From Eubacteriaceae bacterium (GTDB lineage Bacteria > Bacillota > Clostridia > Eubacteriales > Eubacteriaceae), in contig JAQWCN010000002.1 of NCBI GenBank assembly GCA_028705955.1, positions 1 to 49,160 of the forward strand: a stretch of 49,160 nucleotides of DNA, read 5' to 3'. Shown in pieces: positions 42,730 to 49,160 of the stretch (positions are counted from its first letter, which is position 1; each line of letters opens with the position of its first letter). A program made the translations under genes and the position numbers. The notes beneath the pieces were generated by a model. That model had not been told where the DNA came from, searched no databases, and saw nothing but the letters and a program-made list of their open reading frames with translations.

Positions 42730-44547
42730 ATGGCTATGAATGTAGTATTGCCGGATATGGGAAAGGGTATGGCAACAGGAATCATAACCCGGTGGTTTAA
42801 AAACGAAGGAGAACGGATTCGCCGGGGGGAAGCCCTGTATGAAGTGCGATTTGATTCCGGAAAAGTAAAAGTATCTGCGAACGCCTCAGGATATTTGCTT
42901 CAGATTAAACAAAAAGAAGGCAAAGCGATCACATCAGAAGATGTACTGGGTATTATTGGAGATACCGAAGAAATAGTAGAAAAGAACAAAGCAGATGCGG
43001 ACGAAATCATTAATCAGGACGAAAGATTGTCCATCCGTGGATTTAATAACGGAAACCATCAGGTTTTTGATGGTAACGGAAGGTCTGTTCGCGCAACACC
43101 GGCAGCCAGAAGATACGCAAGGGAACAAGGTGTAAATCTGGACGAATTGGTTGGCTGCGGGCTTGGTGCTGGAGGCCGGATTTTGCCAAAAGATATTGAC
43201 CGTTTTCTGGAACAGAAAAAAATCTTTGAAAAATTTCAGAATGAAAAGAAAAAGAACGAAGAATCCAAAGATTCCATTACAAAAGTAGAAGAAAAAAAGA
43301 TTTTGGAATCAGAACCTCAAACGAAGACTGAAACGGTACCAGAAGAGAAAAAACCTGAAACGCTAAGAGATGAATGCCAACCGGAAACATCCGAAACCGA
43401 AACACCAATAGAAGAAAGCGCATCCGCACCGCAGGAAGAACCAGAAATAGCCCCAACACCGATCGCACTTCCAAAACATAAAGAGATCAATATCTCACCG
43501 CTTGCGGAAGCAATGGCGGCCGAAAATGATATTGATATTCATCACATTAAAACGGGGACGGGCCCGGGCGGAAAAATTGTCAAAAGCGATATCCAAAAAA
43601 TAATGGCAGACCAGAAGCAAGATCAACCAGAAGCAACCGAATCTCAGCTTTCCCTGGCAATGGAAGAATCCATTGTCCCTGCAAAACCTGTCGAAGTCGA
43701 AACGGAAGAAACCCCTTTGGAAGAAACGGAAACAGCTCAGGAAAGGGAGGATTTACCCGTTGAAACTCAGGAACCGGATCCCGTTGTAGAAGAAACTCTT
43801 CCTGAACCGGAAGAAACAGAAATAACAGAAAACGAATCCGAAAAGTCCGAAGATGATCAGGATGATTTAACAACATTGGAAGCCGTCACGGCACATCATT
43901 CACAAACTGACAAAGCCGTGTCATGCGAAAGCCCTGTCGGAACAGAAAATCCCAGTAATACGACGACGCTGTCAGTCGAAGTGGACGTTACAGAACTGCG
44001 GGCCTATCGCAAAAAAGTATCCGGACCGATCGAAAAGGAAACCGGGCTGCGTTGTGCCTATACGGATTTTCTCATTCAGGCGCTGGCCAAAACACTGGCA
44101 GCGTGCCCAAAATTAGTCAAGGGCTCCGCGCAGGACATCAATATCGCATTGATGGTTAAAAGTGATGATGGTTTGGTGACCCCGGTGTTCAGGAAAACCG
44201 ATACCATGGCGTTGAGTCAGATTGTTGTCAAGCGCTGTGATTTTATGAAAGGGATTCGGTGCAACCGGTTCTCAAAGCAGGATTTTGAAGGTGCGTCCTT
44301 TAAAATTATGAATTTGGGAATGTACCATATCCACCATTTTGCATTACCGGTTGTCAGTGGAGATTGCCCCGTGTTGTGTGTGGGAGCGATTGAAGACCGG
44401 TTGCGTTATATTAAGGGAGAAGCGACACGCCGAAAAGTGATGACTGTAACCTTGTGCCTGAATGCCGGGACCGATGGCGGGGTCAATGGCGCAGAATTCT
44501 TGAAAAAATTACGGGATTTTATGGAAAATCCAACGGCATCATTTTAA
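42730..44547 (+). CDS. E2 acyltransferase-like protein lacking lipoyl lysine and catalytic histidine
   Basis: Domain order: lipoyl-like (1-80), peripheral subunit-binding domain 1 (about 122-160, ATPAARRYAREQGVNLDEL), long acidic E/P/T linker, subunit-binding domain 2 (about 254-293, ISPLAEAMAAENDIDIHHI), second acidic linker, and a CAT-like acyltransferase domain (about 418-605). The lipoyl turn that normally reads DKA reads D42-S43-G44, so no acceptor lysine is in place, though Lys45 and Lys47 are close. The catalytic DHRxxDG reads NAGTDGG, with Ala579 where His is required. Other CAT-domain features such as DGLVTPVFR and NLGMYHIHHF persist. The frame is intact over 605 codons. Likely a structural or altered-chemistry core; pseudoenzyme status is inferred. 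Confidence 0.88.
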   Translation: MAMNVVLPDMGKGMATGIITRWFKNEGERIRRGEALYEVRFDSGKVKVSANASGYLLQIKQKEGKAITSEDVLGIIGDTEEIVEKNKADADEIINQDERLSIRGFNNGNHQVFDGNGRSVRATPAARRYAREQGVNLDELVGCGLGAGGRILPKDIDRFLEQKKIFEKFQNEKKKNEESKDSITKVEEKKILESEPQTKTETVPEEKKPETLRDECQPETSETETPIEESASAPQEEPEIAPTPIALPKHKEINISPLAEAMAAENDIDIHHIKTGTGPGGKIVKSDIQKIMADQKQDQPEATESQLSLAMEESIVPAKPVEVETEETPLEETETAQEREDLPVETQEPDPVVEETLPEPEETEITENESEKSEDDQDDLTTLEAVTAHHSQTDKAVSCESPVGTENPSNTTTLSVEVDVTELRAYRKKVSGPIEKETGLRCAYTDFLIQALAKTLAACPKLVKGSAQDINIALMVKSDDGLVTPVFRKTDTMALSQIVVKRCDFMKGIRCNRFSKQDFEGASFKIMNLGMYHIHHFALPVVSGDCPVLCVGAIEDRLRYIKGEATRRKVMTVTLCLNAGTDGGVNGAEFLKKLRDFMENPTASF

Positions 44548-44573
44548 GTGAAGTCATAAAAGGAGTGTGAAAG

Positions 44574-45971
44574 ATGAATCGAACCGATAAACCTGAATTG
44601 GAAAACTATGAGCTTATCGTTTTGGGCGGCGGAATCGCTGGGATTACCGCAGCAATCCTTGCGGCCAAACAAGGAAAAACCACCGCTTTAATCTGCAACC
44701 AGGTTGGAGGAAACTATGTGTACAACGGGTGCCTGGATGCCCGTTATCTTTATGAAAATGCCAAAACCATCCGGCATTGTATCAATGCAAAAGAGAGAGG
44801 TATTGTTCTGGGAAGTTTGAGTTTGGATATGGAAAAGATGATGCAGGATAAAAACAAGCATCTGGTCTATACCGAATTTGAGATGGAAAAAGAGCTTTCC
44901 GAAGCAGGCGTCAGAGTCTTTGAAGGTGTTGGACGGCCCATGCCCAACGGGATGATCGACGTGATGGATTCCCATAAAGAACAACGCCGTTTAAAGTGGC
45001 AAAAACTGATCATCGCGACGGGAGCCAAATCTGTCCACCGGGATGTTTTTAAAGGATTTGACAGCGTATTAACAGACGAAGATATTCTTAATCTGGATTA
45101 TGTTCCTCAGGAACTCACCATTCTGGGAGAAGGCGCCAATGCCTGCGAAATTGCGTCTATCTATGCCGTTATGGGATCCCGGGTGACCATTATTTCAGAC
45201 AAAACGGCCCTTTTGGAAGGGCTGGATGCCCAAATCATTGGTCGCTTGGAAGAACAGATGAAAAAAAGAGGAATCCAGATTTATTACAAAGCACAGCCAG
45301 TGGATTTGTATAAAGATTCTCTGGGCAGCATTCATATCGAAGTGGACCGGGAAGACCACAAACGGGAAACCATTATCAGCTCCGATATTTATATTGCCTC
45401 CCAGCGTTCCGGCAATTTTGCCGGATTGGATGCCCTGAGACTCAATACCGATAACGGAAAAATCGCCGTCAATGATTTTGGGGAAACATCGGTTCAAAAT
45501 GTGTACGCCGCGGGAGAAGTGACCCCAGCGTGTACAACGGCAGATCAAAGCGTTGCAATGGCCCGGATGGTCGTCCATAACAGCGTGGACGAAGAGGATC
45601 CCTGGCAGTGCAGTCACTTTAGCATCCCCACCTGTATTCACACCTTTCCTGAGATTGCCAGTATTGGACTGGATACCAAAACGGCCAGTCAATTTTATGA
45701 AGATGTCCGAATTGGTCTGGCACCCCTTGGTGCCGATGTTGGCGATCTCTTTGTAGAAGATAAACAAGGCTTTGTAAAAGTGCTTGTCGATGGCCAGTAT
45801 TTTGAAATTTTGGGTGTTCATATTATTGGAGAAAATGCATCCGAACTCATTGGACAGGCGCAGGCCATTATGGCCACCGAAGGAACAGCGCTGGATGCCT
45901 TAAAATTGGTTCATCCTCATCCCAGCCTCTCACAGGCCTTACAAAACGCATTAGAAAAAATCGAAAAATAA
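44574..45971 (+). CDS. Dihydrolipoamide dehydrogenase-like flavoprotein lacking one redox cysteine
   Basis: E3-like two-dinucleotide-binding flavoprotein, 465 residues. FAD motif VLGGGIAGITAAILAA is present; the redox segment that normally reads GGTCLNVGC reads GGNYVYNGC, so the first Cys is Tyr48 and only Cys53 remains. The acid that binds FAD ribose after strand beta-2 is missing (ALICN). The NAD motif reads LGEGANACE. The C-terminal interface HPxLSE reads HPSLSQ, keeping His449 but with Gln454 for Glu. The dimerisation domain (IPTCIHTFPEIASIGLD) is conserved. A disulfide-based lipoamide cycle seems impossible. Last gene of the four-gene set; guaA follows after 15 bases. Confidence 0.88.
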   Translation: MNRTDKPELENYELIVLGGGIAGITAAILAAKQGKTTALICNQVGGNYVYNGCLDARYLYENAKTIRHCINAKERGIVLGSLSLDMEKMMQDKNKHLVYTEFEMEKELSEAGVRVFEGVGRPMPNGMIDVMDSHKEQRRLKWQKLIIATGAKSVHRDVFKGFDSVLTDEDILNLDYVPQELTILGEGANACEIASIYAVMGSRVTIISDKTALLEGLDAQIIGRLEEQMKKRGIQIYYKAQPVDLYKDSLGSIHIEVDREDHKRETIISSDIYIASQRSGNFAGLDALRLNTDNGKIAVNDFGETSVQNVYAAGEVTPACTTADQSVAMARMVVHNSVDEEDPWQCSHFSIPTCIHTFPEIASIGLDTKTASQFYEDVRIGLAPLGADVGDLFVEDKQGFVKVLVDGQYFEILGVHIIGENASELIGQAQAIMATEGTALDALKLVHPHPSLSQALQNALEKIEK

Positions 45972-45986
45972 AAATCGGGAGAAAGC

Positions 45987-47525
45987 ATGTCAGAAAGAGA
46001 AACCATTGTAATTGTTGATTTTGGCGCCCAATACAATCAATTGATTGCCCGCCGGGTCAGAGAGGAAAAAGTATATTCTGTTGTCGTCCCATTTGACGTT
46101 AAAGCAGACCGCATCAGAAAGATCAATCCAAAAGGAATTATTTTCACAGGAGGCCCAGCCAGTGTCCACGATGAAGGCGCCCCCCTGTGTGATCCGGAAA
46201 TTTATCATCTGGGAATCCCTGTGCTGGGAATCTGCTACGGTGCCCAGCTCATGGCCGAACAACTTGGCGGAAAAACGGCCCAGGCCTCAATCAGGGAATA
46301 CGGGAAAAGAAAAATCCAGATTAAGAAACAATCACCCCTGCTTCAGGATGTCACCGATCATTCCGTCTGCTGGATGAGCCATACCTACTACATCGCAAAC
46401 CCACCAGAAGGTTTTGAGATCACCGCGCAAACTGAAACCTGCCCGGTTGCCGCCATGGAAAATGAAGGCCGGCAGTTGTACGCCGTGCAATACCATCCCG
46501 AAGTGGAACATACCGAATGCGGAAGAGAAATTATTCATAACTTTCTTTATTCCATTTGTGGCTGTACCGGAGATTGGACCATGTCCAATTTTATTGAAGA
46601 ACAAATCAAAGCCATCCGGGAAGAAGTTGGCGATAAAAAAGTCCTCTGCGCTTTAAGTGGTGGCGTCGATTCTTCGGTGGCAGCCACACTCATGCACCGG
46701 GCAGTTGGCAATCAGCTCACATGCATTTTTGTCGATCATGGTCTGCTGCGTAAAGACGAAGGAGACCAGGTTGAGGCGATTTTTAAACATCGTTTTAAAA
46801 TGAATTTTATCCGGGTCAACTGTGCAGACCGCTTTTTGGGTAAACTTGCCGGAGTAAGCGATCCCGAAACAAAACGTAAAATTATTGGAGAAGAGTTTAT
46901 CCGGGTCTTTGAAGAAGAATCCAATAAACTATCCGATATGGATTTTCTGCTTCAGGGAACCATCTACCCGGATGTGATCGAAAGCGGCGCCAAGAAAAAT
47001 GCCGCAGTGATCAAAAGTCATCATAATGTAGGTGGTTTGCCGGAAGATGTGGACTTTACCCTGATCGAACCGCTTCGCAATCTGTTTAAAGATGAAGTGC
47101 GTCATTTGGGGGAAGAACTCGAGCTGGATCACGATTTGGTTTGGCGTCAGCCCTTCCCGGGACCGGGCCTGGCTATTCGTGTGATGGGGGAAGTTACCGA
47201 ACCCAAACTGGCCATTTTAAGAGAAGCAGACTACGTTTTTCGGGATGAAATTGCCAAAGCGGGTCTGGATGAAAAAATCTGGCAATATTTTGCAGTGCTG
47301 CCGGGAAACCGCAGTGTGGGCGTCATGGGAGACGAACGTACCTATGATTACACCATTGGTCTGCGGGCCGTTACCTCGGTGGATGGCATGACCTCCGATT
47401 GGGCAAGAATTCCGTTTAACGTTATGGAATCTATCTCAACCCGGATCGTTAACGAAGTTCCCCATGTTAACCGGATCGTTTATGATGTAACGAGTAAACC
47501 CCCGTCAACGATTGAGTGGGAATAA
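45987..47525 (+). CDS. guaA: GMP synthase (glutamine-hydrolysing)
   Basis: Converts XMP to GMP. The N-terminal class I amidotransferase has the nucleophile in [16 protein letters not shown] and the His-Glu of [10 protein letters not shown]; the ATP-pyrophosphatase P-loop is [16 protein letters not shown]; the C-terminal dimerisation domain ([16 protein letters not shown] to [17 protein letters not shown]) is complete. 512 residues. It sits 15 bases after the E3-like gene with GGGAGAAAG, so it is probably cotranscribed with the dehydrogenase-like operon. No purine riboswitch is visible directly upstream. Confidence 0.97.
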   Translation: MSERETIVIVDFGAQYNQLIARRVREEKVYSVVVPFDVKADRIRKINPKGIIFTGGPASVHDEGAPLCDPEIYHLGIPVLGICYGAQLMAEQLGGKTAQASIREYGKRKIQIKKQSPLLQDVTDHSVCWMSHTYYIANPPEGFEITAQTETCPVAAMENEGRQLYAVQYHPEVEHTECGREIIHNFLYSICGCTGDWTMSNFIEEQIKAIREEVGDKKVLCALSGGVDSSVAATLMHRAVGNQLTCIFVDHGLLRKDEGDQVEAIFKHRFKMNFIRVNCADRFLGKLAGVSDPETKRKIIGEEFIRVFEEESNKLSDMDFLLQGTIYPDVIESGAKKNAAVIKSHHNVGGLPEDVDFTLIEPLRNLFKDEVRHLGEELELDHDLVWRQPFPGPGLAIRVMGEVTEPKLAILREADYVFRDEIAKAGLDEKIWQYFAVLPGNRSVGVMGDERTYDYTIGLRAVTSVDGMTSDWARIPFNVMESISTRIVNEVPHVNRIVYDVTSKPPSTIEWE

Positions 47526-47858
47526 AACAAAAAGCCTTGAAGGGGCTGTCGCACTGCGACAGTCCCTTTTTTATTGGGATGAGCAAAAGCTTACGTTTAA
47601 ATCAGTGAAAACAATATTATGGCAGGAAAAAATTCTGTGTTTGAAAAGATCAAAAGGTTAAAGAAAAAACTGGAGAATAAAGCAAATGTATAGAATAGCG
47701 TTTGAACCGATTAGTTTTAGAACTGACCGGTTTTTTATTGTGTTTTGTGAGGGATCGCGCACCGCGTTGGAGCGGGAAGATTAGGAGAGCGTCAAGGTTT
47801 TGTAAAGTTTTAGTTTATAATAATATATAAATGAAAATAAATGAAAGAGGATGAACCG
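47526..47858. other. Intergenic region guaA-recombinase: two terminator-like hairpins and a weak promoter
   Basis: 333 bases without a supported gene. It holds the guaA terminator, a possible 24-codon ORF (47619-47693, MAGKNSVFEKIK..., no ribosome site), a second hairpin at 47712-47739 in which AACCG pairs with CGGTT and AGTT with AACT before a T run, and a TATAAT at 47816-47821 without a good -35 box ahead of the recombinase gene. The small ORF is too weak to call a gene and may be a remnant. Confidence 0.5.
47539..47573 (+). terminator. Terminator after guaA
   Basis: GGGGCTGTCGCA pairs with TGCGACAGTCCC (one G-T pair, tight loop) followed by TTTTTT. Confidence 0.92.
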
Positions 47859-48716
47859 ATGGACTATACAATCTCTCCCTTAAAACTCGAAGCCTTTCAA
47901 CAATACTGTATCGACCAGGAAAAATCGGAGGCGACCATTCAAAAATATGTTTATAATATAAAAAATTTTTCCAGATATCTAAAAGACCGGGCATTTTCCA
48001 AAGCAAACTTGATTGCATACCGGGCAGAACAGCGTAACCATTACAAGGCCAAGACAGTCAATGGCAGAATATGCGCGATCAATGCATATCTCACCTTTAT
48101 CAACCGGCAGGAGCTCAAGCTAAAATTATTATCCATCCAGCACCAGGTTTTTGCAGATGTCCATCGGGAAATGACAAAGCGGGACTATAAGCGGTTGGTC
48201 GAAGCGGCCAAAACACTGCCACACAGCCGTCTCTATTATTTAATTCAAACCTTGGGGGCAACGGGTATCCGGGTTTCTGAACTCCGCTTTATCACCGTGG
48301 CAGCGGTTCGCCGGGGCATCGTCGATATTTCGATGAAAGGGAAGGAGCGGACCATTATCATTCCACGGGCATTGTGTGCTCTGCTTAAAAAGTATATCGC
48401 GGAGCAAAAAATAAAAAAAGGACCTCTCTTTATCACCCGGTCAGGCCGGCCGGTGGACCGCTCCAATGTTCATCATGCCTTAAAAAAATTGTGCACCAAG
48501 GCAAAAGTGGATCCTCAAAAAGTTTTTCCCCACAATTTCAGACATCTTTTCGCCCGGTGTTTTTACGCGGTTCATAAGGATATTGGGCGTCTGGCCGATT
48601 TGCTGGGCCACAGCAGCATCGAAACCACCCGGATTTATATTGCGGTCAGTTCCCAAAGATTCGATAAAATTTTTTTAAAAATGAAAATGATCGATCAAAG
48701 TGCACAAGGATTATAA
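47859..48716 (+). CDS. Tyrosine recombinase (XerC/D-like, orphan)
   Basis: Phage-integrase family site-specific recombinase of 285 residues. The N-terminal SAM-like core-binding domain (FQQYCIDQEKSEATIQKYVYNIKNFSRYL) precedes the catalytic domain. Catalytic residues are visible: Arg in GATGIRVSELRF, Lys in ISMKGKERTI, His-x-x-Arg in PHNFRHLFARCF, His in LADLLGHSSIETTRIY, and the nucleophilic Tyr in TRIYI. ATG 47859 is six codons inside the track frame, after AGAGG. No other phage or transposon gene is nearby. The stop lies only five bases before a 26-bp palindromic site, which has an inverted partner about 229 bases further on, suggesting a dedicated invertase. Confidence 0.93.
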   Translation: MDYTISPLKLEAFQQYCIDQEKSEATIQKYVYNIKNFSRYLKDRAFSKANLIAYRAEQRNHYKAKTVNGRICAINAYLTFINRQELKLKLLSIQHQVFADVHREMTKRDYKRLVEAAKTLPHSRLYYLIQTLGATGIRVSELRFITVAAVRRGIVDISMKGKERTIIIPRALCALLKKYIAEQKIKKGPLFITRSGRPVDRSNVHHALKKLCTKAKVDPQKVFPHNFRHLFARCFYAVHKDIGRLADLLGHSSIETTRIYIAVSSQRFDKIFLKMKMIDQSAQGL

Positions 48717-48721
48717 AAAAC

Positions 48722-48747
48722 CACCACAGACTTATCGTTCTGTGGTG
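48722..48747. repeat. Inverted-repeat site L (candidate recombination site)
   Basis: A 26-bp imperfectly symmetric site: arms CACCACAGA and TCTGTGGTG with the 8-base spacer CTTATCGT. It matches the reverse complement of the site at 48977-49002 in 24 of 26 positions, whereas flanking bases do not match. Nine-base arms around an eight-base spacer resemble Xer-type core sites. Confidence 0.75.
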
Positions 48748-48976
48748 ACGGAATGGCTTAAAAGGAAATTTAAGACAAAAAAATAAAGCCTGTAAAAATA
48801 ACAGGCGCAAAAAATAGACCTGTAATACTTTTAATTGAAAACAGGTCTTTTTCTATTTAAAAAAATGGTGATTACGATGATATCGGGTCATTACTCTTGA
48901 TTTTTGAATTTTTTATGTTTATAATAATAAAAAGATACACGAATTAGAGCAAATGCAGCAGAATGCAGGTTTATTC
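48748..48976. promoter_or_regulatory. Candidate invertible segment with internal promoter and terminator hairpins
   Basis: 229 bases between the inverted sites contain no supported ORF. GCCTGT/ACAGGC (48788-48806) and AGACCTGT/ACAGGTCT (48816-48848) are hairpins, the latter followed by TTTTTC. Downstream, TTGATT (48897-48902) and TATAAT (48920-48925) are 17 bases apart and point toward the XRE gene at 49070. Inversion would turn this promoter toward the recombinase. That it inverts is inferred from the site arrangement. Confidence 0.55.
48897..48925 (+). promoter_or_regulatory. Promoter inside the candidate invertible segment
   Basis: TTGATT and TATAAT with a 17-base spacer, reading toward the XRE-type regulator gene. 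Confidence 0.65.
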
Positions 48977-49002
48977 CACCACAGAACGATAATTCCGTGG
49001 TG
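48977..49002. repeat. Inverted-repeat site R (candidate recombination site)
   Basis: Arms CACCACAGA and TCCGTGGTG with spacer ACGATAAT. The spacer is the reverse complement of the left-site spacer in 7 of 8 positions but matches only 3 of 8 in direct orientation, so the two sites are inverted relative to each other. Confidence 0.75.
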
Positions 49003-49069
49003 ACTTACCGGCTGTATTAGTCAAAACCTGGGTAATCATTCTGTTAGATTCAAAATTAAAGGTGAAAAA

Positions 49070-49160
49070 ATGACTTTTGGAGAACGATTGAGTGTTGCAA
49101 GAAAAGCGCAGCATGTAACTCAAAAACAATTGGCAGACCGCATTGGTGTGAGCCGGGGCG
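49070..49160 (+). CDS. XRE-family HTH regulator, 3'-truncated by window edge
   Basis: The last 91 bases open a frame MTFGERLSVARKAQHVTQKQ LADRIGVSRG, the first two helices of a Cro/CI-type helix-turn-helix. AAAGGTG lies seven bases before the ATG. Only 30 codons are visible, so the rest of the protein and its role are unknown. It stands just beyond the right inverted site and is the apparent target of the promoter in the candidate invertible segment. Confidence 0.8.
   Translation, partial: MTFGERLSVARKAQHVTQKQLADRIGVSRG

Noticed and set aside
45195-45821. 208-codon minus-strand ORF opposite the E3-like gene
   Set aside because: Shadow frame; the sense frame has clear FAD/NAD domain motifs and continuous homology.
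40748-45971. Functional acetoin or pyruvate dehydrogenase complex (acoABCL/pdhABCD)
   Set aside because: Family membership is clear, but the lipoyl lysine, the E2 His and an E3 cysteine are missing, so the standard names and gene symbols were not applied.
48722-48747. Left palindrome as an ordinary terminator of the recombinase gene
   Set aside because: The stem is good but no T run follows it, and a near-identical inverted copy lies 229 bases away, which a terminator would not explain.
1-49160. CRISPR array, prophage or insertion sequence
   Set aside because: No regularly spaced repeats, no transposase, capsid, portal or terminase genes were seen; the single tyrosine recombinase has no accompanying mobile-element genes.

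Overview
The window looks like a chromosomal segment of a mid-GC, low-complexity-intergenic Firmicute, most likely class Clostridia and possibly the Eubacteriaceae; the placement is inferred from gene content, not from a marker tree. Supporting signs are strong GGAGG ribosome sites, frequent GTG and TTG starts, RelQ, RecU, MrnC, single-chain GlyS, LuxS, ThyX, the iron-only hydrogenase regulator, a CD1247-like protein and a tetrahydrofolate riboswitch in front of folT. Almost everything is compact housekeeping DNA; no prophage, IS element, rRNA or CRISPR array is visible.

Layout. 1-5.1 kb: DUF815 ATPase (cut by the window edge), a secreted M23 endopeptidase, recX, a D-2-hydroxyacid dehydrogenase and a small alarmone synthetase. 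5.1-12.3 kb: a cyclase-family hydrolase, an MBL-fold hydrolase, comEC-holA, rpsT and lepA. 12.4-18.8 kb: an HTH/desulfoferrodoxin fusion, glyS, a Na/Pi cotransporter with a thioredoxin reductase, a YgjP-like peptidase and thyX. 18.8-23.1 kb (minus strand): rluA-like, recU, luxS and hydrogenase regulator, then fba and a YjdF-like membrane protein. 23.2-27.3 kb: a Ptb-like enzyme, tRNA-Thr(CGT), THF riboswitch-folT, and rho with a duplicated RNA-binding domain. 27.4-33.7 kb: rpmE, prmC, efp, CD1247-like, asp23-like, nusB, Kae1-like paralogue, xseA, xseB, ispA. 33.8-40.6 kb: glgB, mrnC/cysS, yerC, alaA-like aminotransferase, pspC-like, tsaE, ispD. 40.7-47.5 kb: a four-gene 2-oxoacid dehydrogenase-like operon followed by guaA. 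47.5-49.16 kb: a tyrosine recombinase, a pair of inverted 26-bp sites, and the start of an XRE regulator.

Two places stand out. First, the 2-oxoacid dehydrogenase-like operon encodes intact reading frames for E1 alpha, E1 beta, E2 and E3, but by eye alignment the E2 lacks the lipoyl-acceptor lysine (DKA reads DSG) and the transacylase histidine (DHR reads NAG), the E3 lacks one redox cysteine and its active-site glutamate, and E1 beta lacks its HSQ histidine. This suggests a complex that no longer uses lipoate but is still maintained. Second, immediately downstream of an orphan tyrosine recombinase lie two palindromic 26-bp sites in inverted orientation (24/26 identical). They bracket about 229 bp that contain a good promoter pointing at an XRE regulator gene: a candidate phase-variable DNA inversion switch.

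Other points of interest are a rationalisable expression platform for the THF riboswitch, in which an 11-bp stem encloses the folT ribosome site and start codon, the HTH-desulfoferrodoxin fusion lacking catalytic SOR residues, the duplicated Rho RNA-binding domain, and Pho-box-like repeats before the phosphate transporter. All domain assignments are by reading motifs; no database search was possible.
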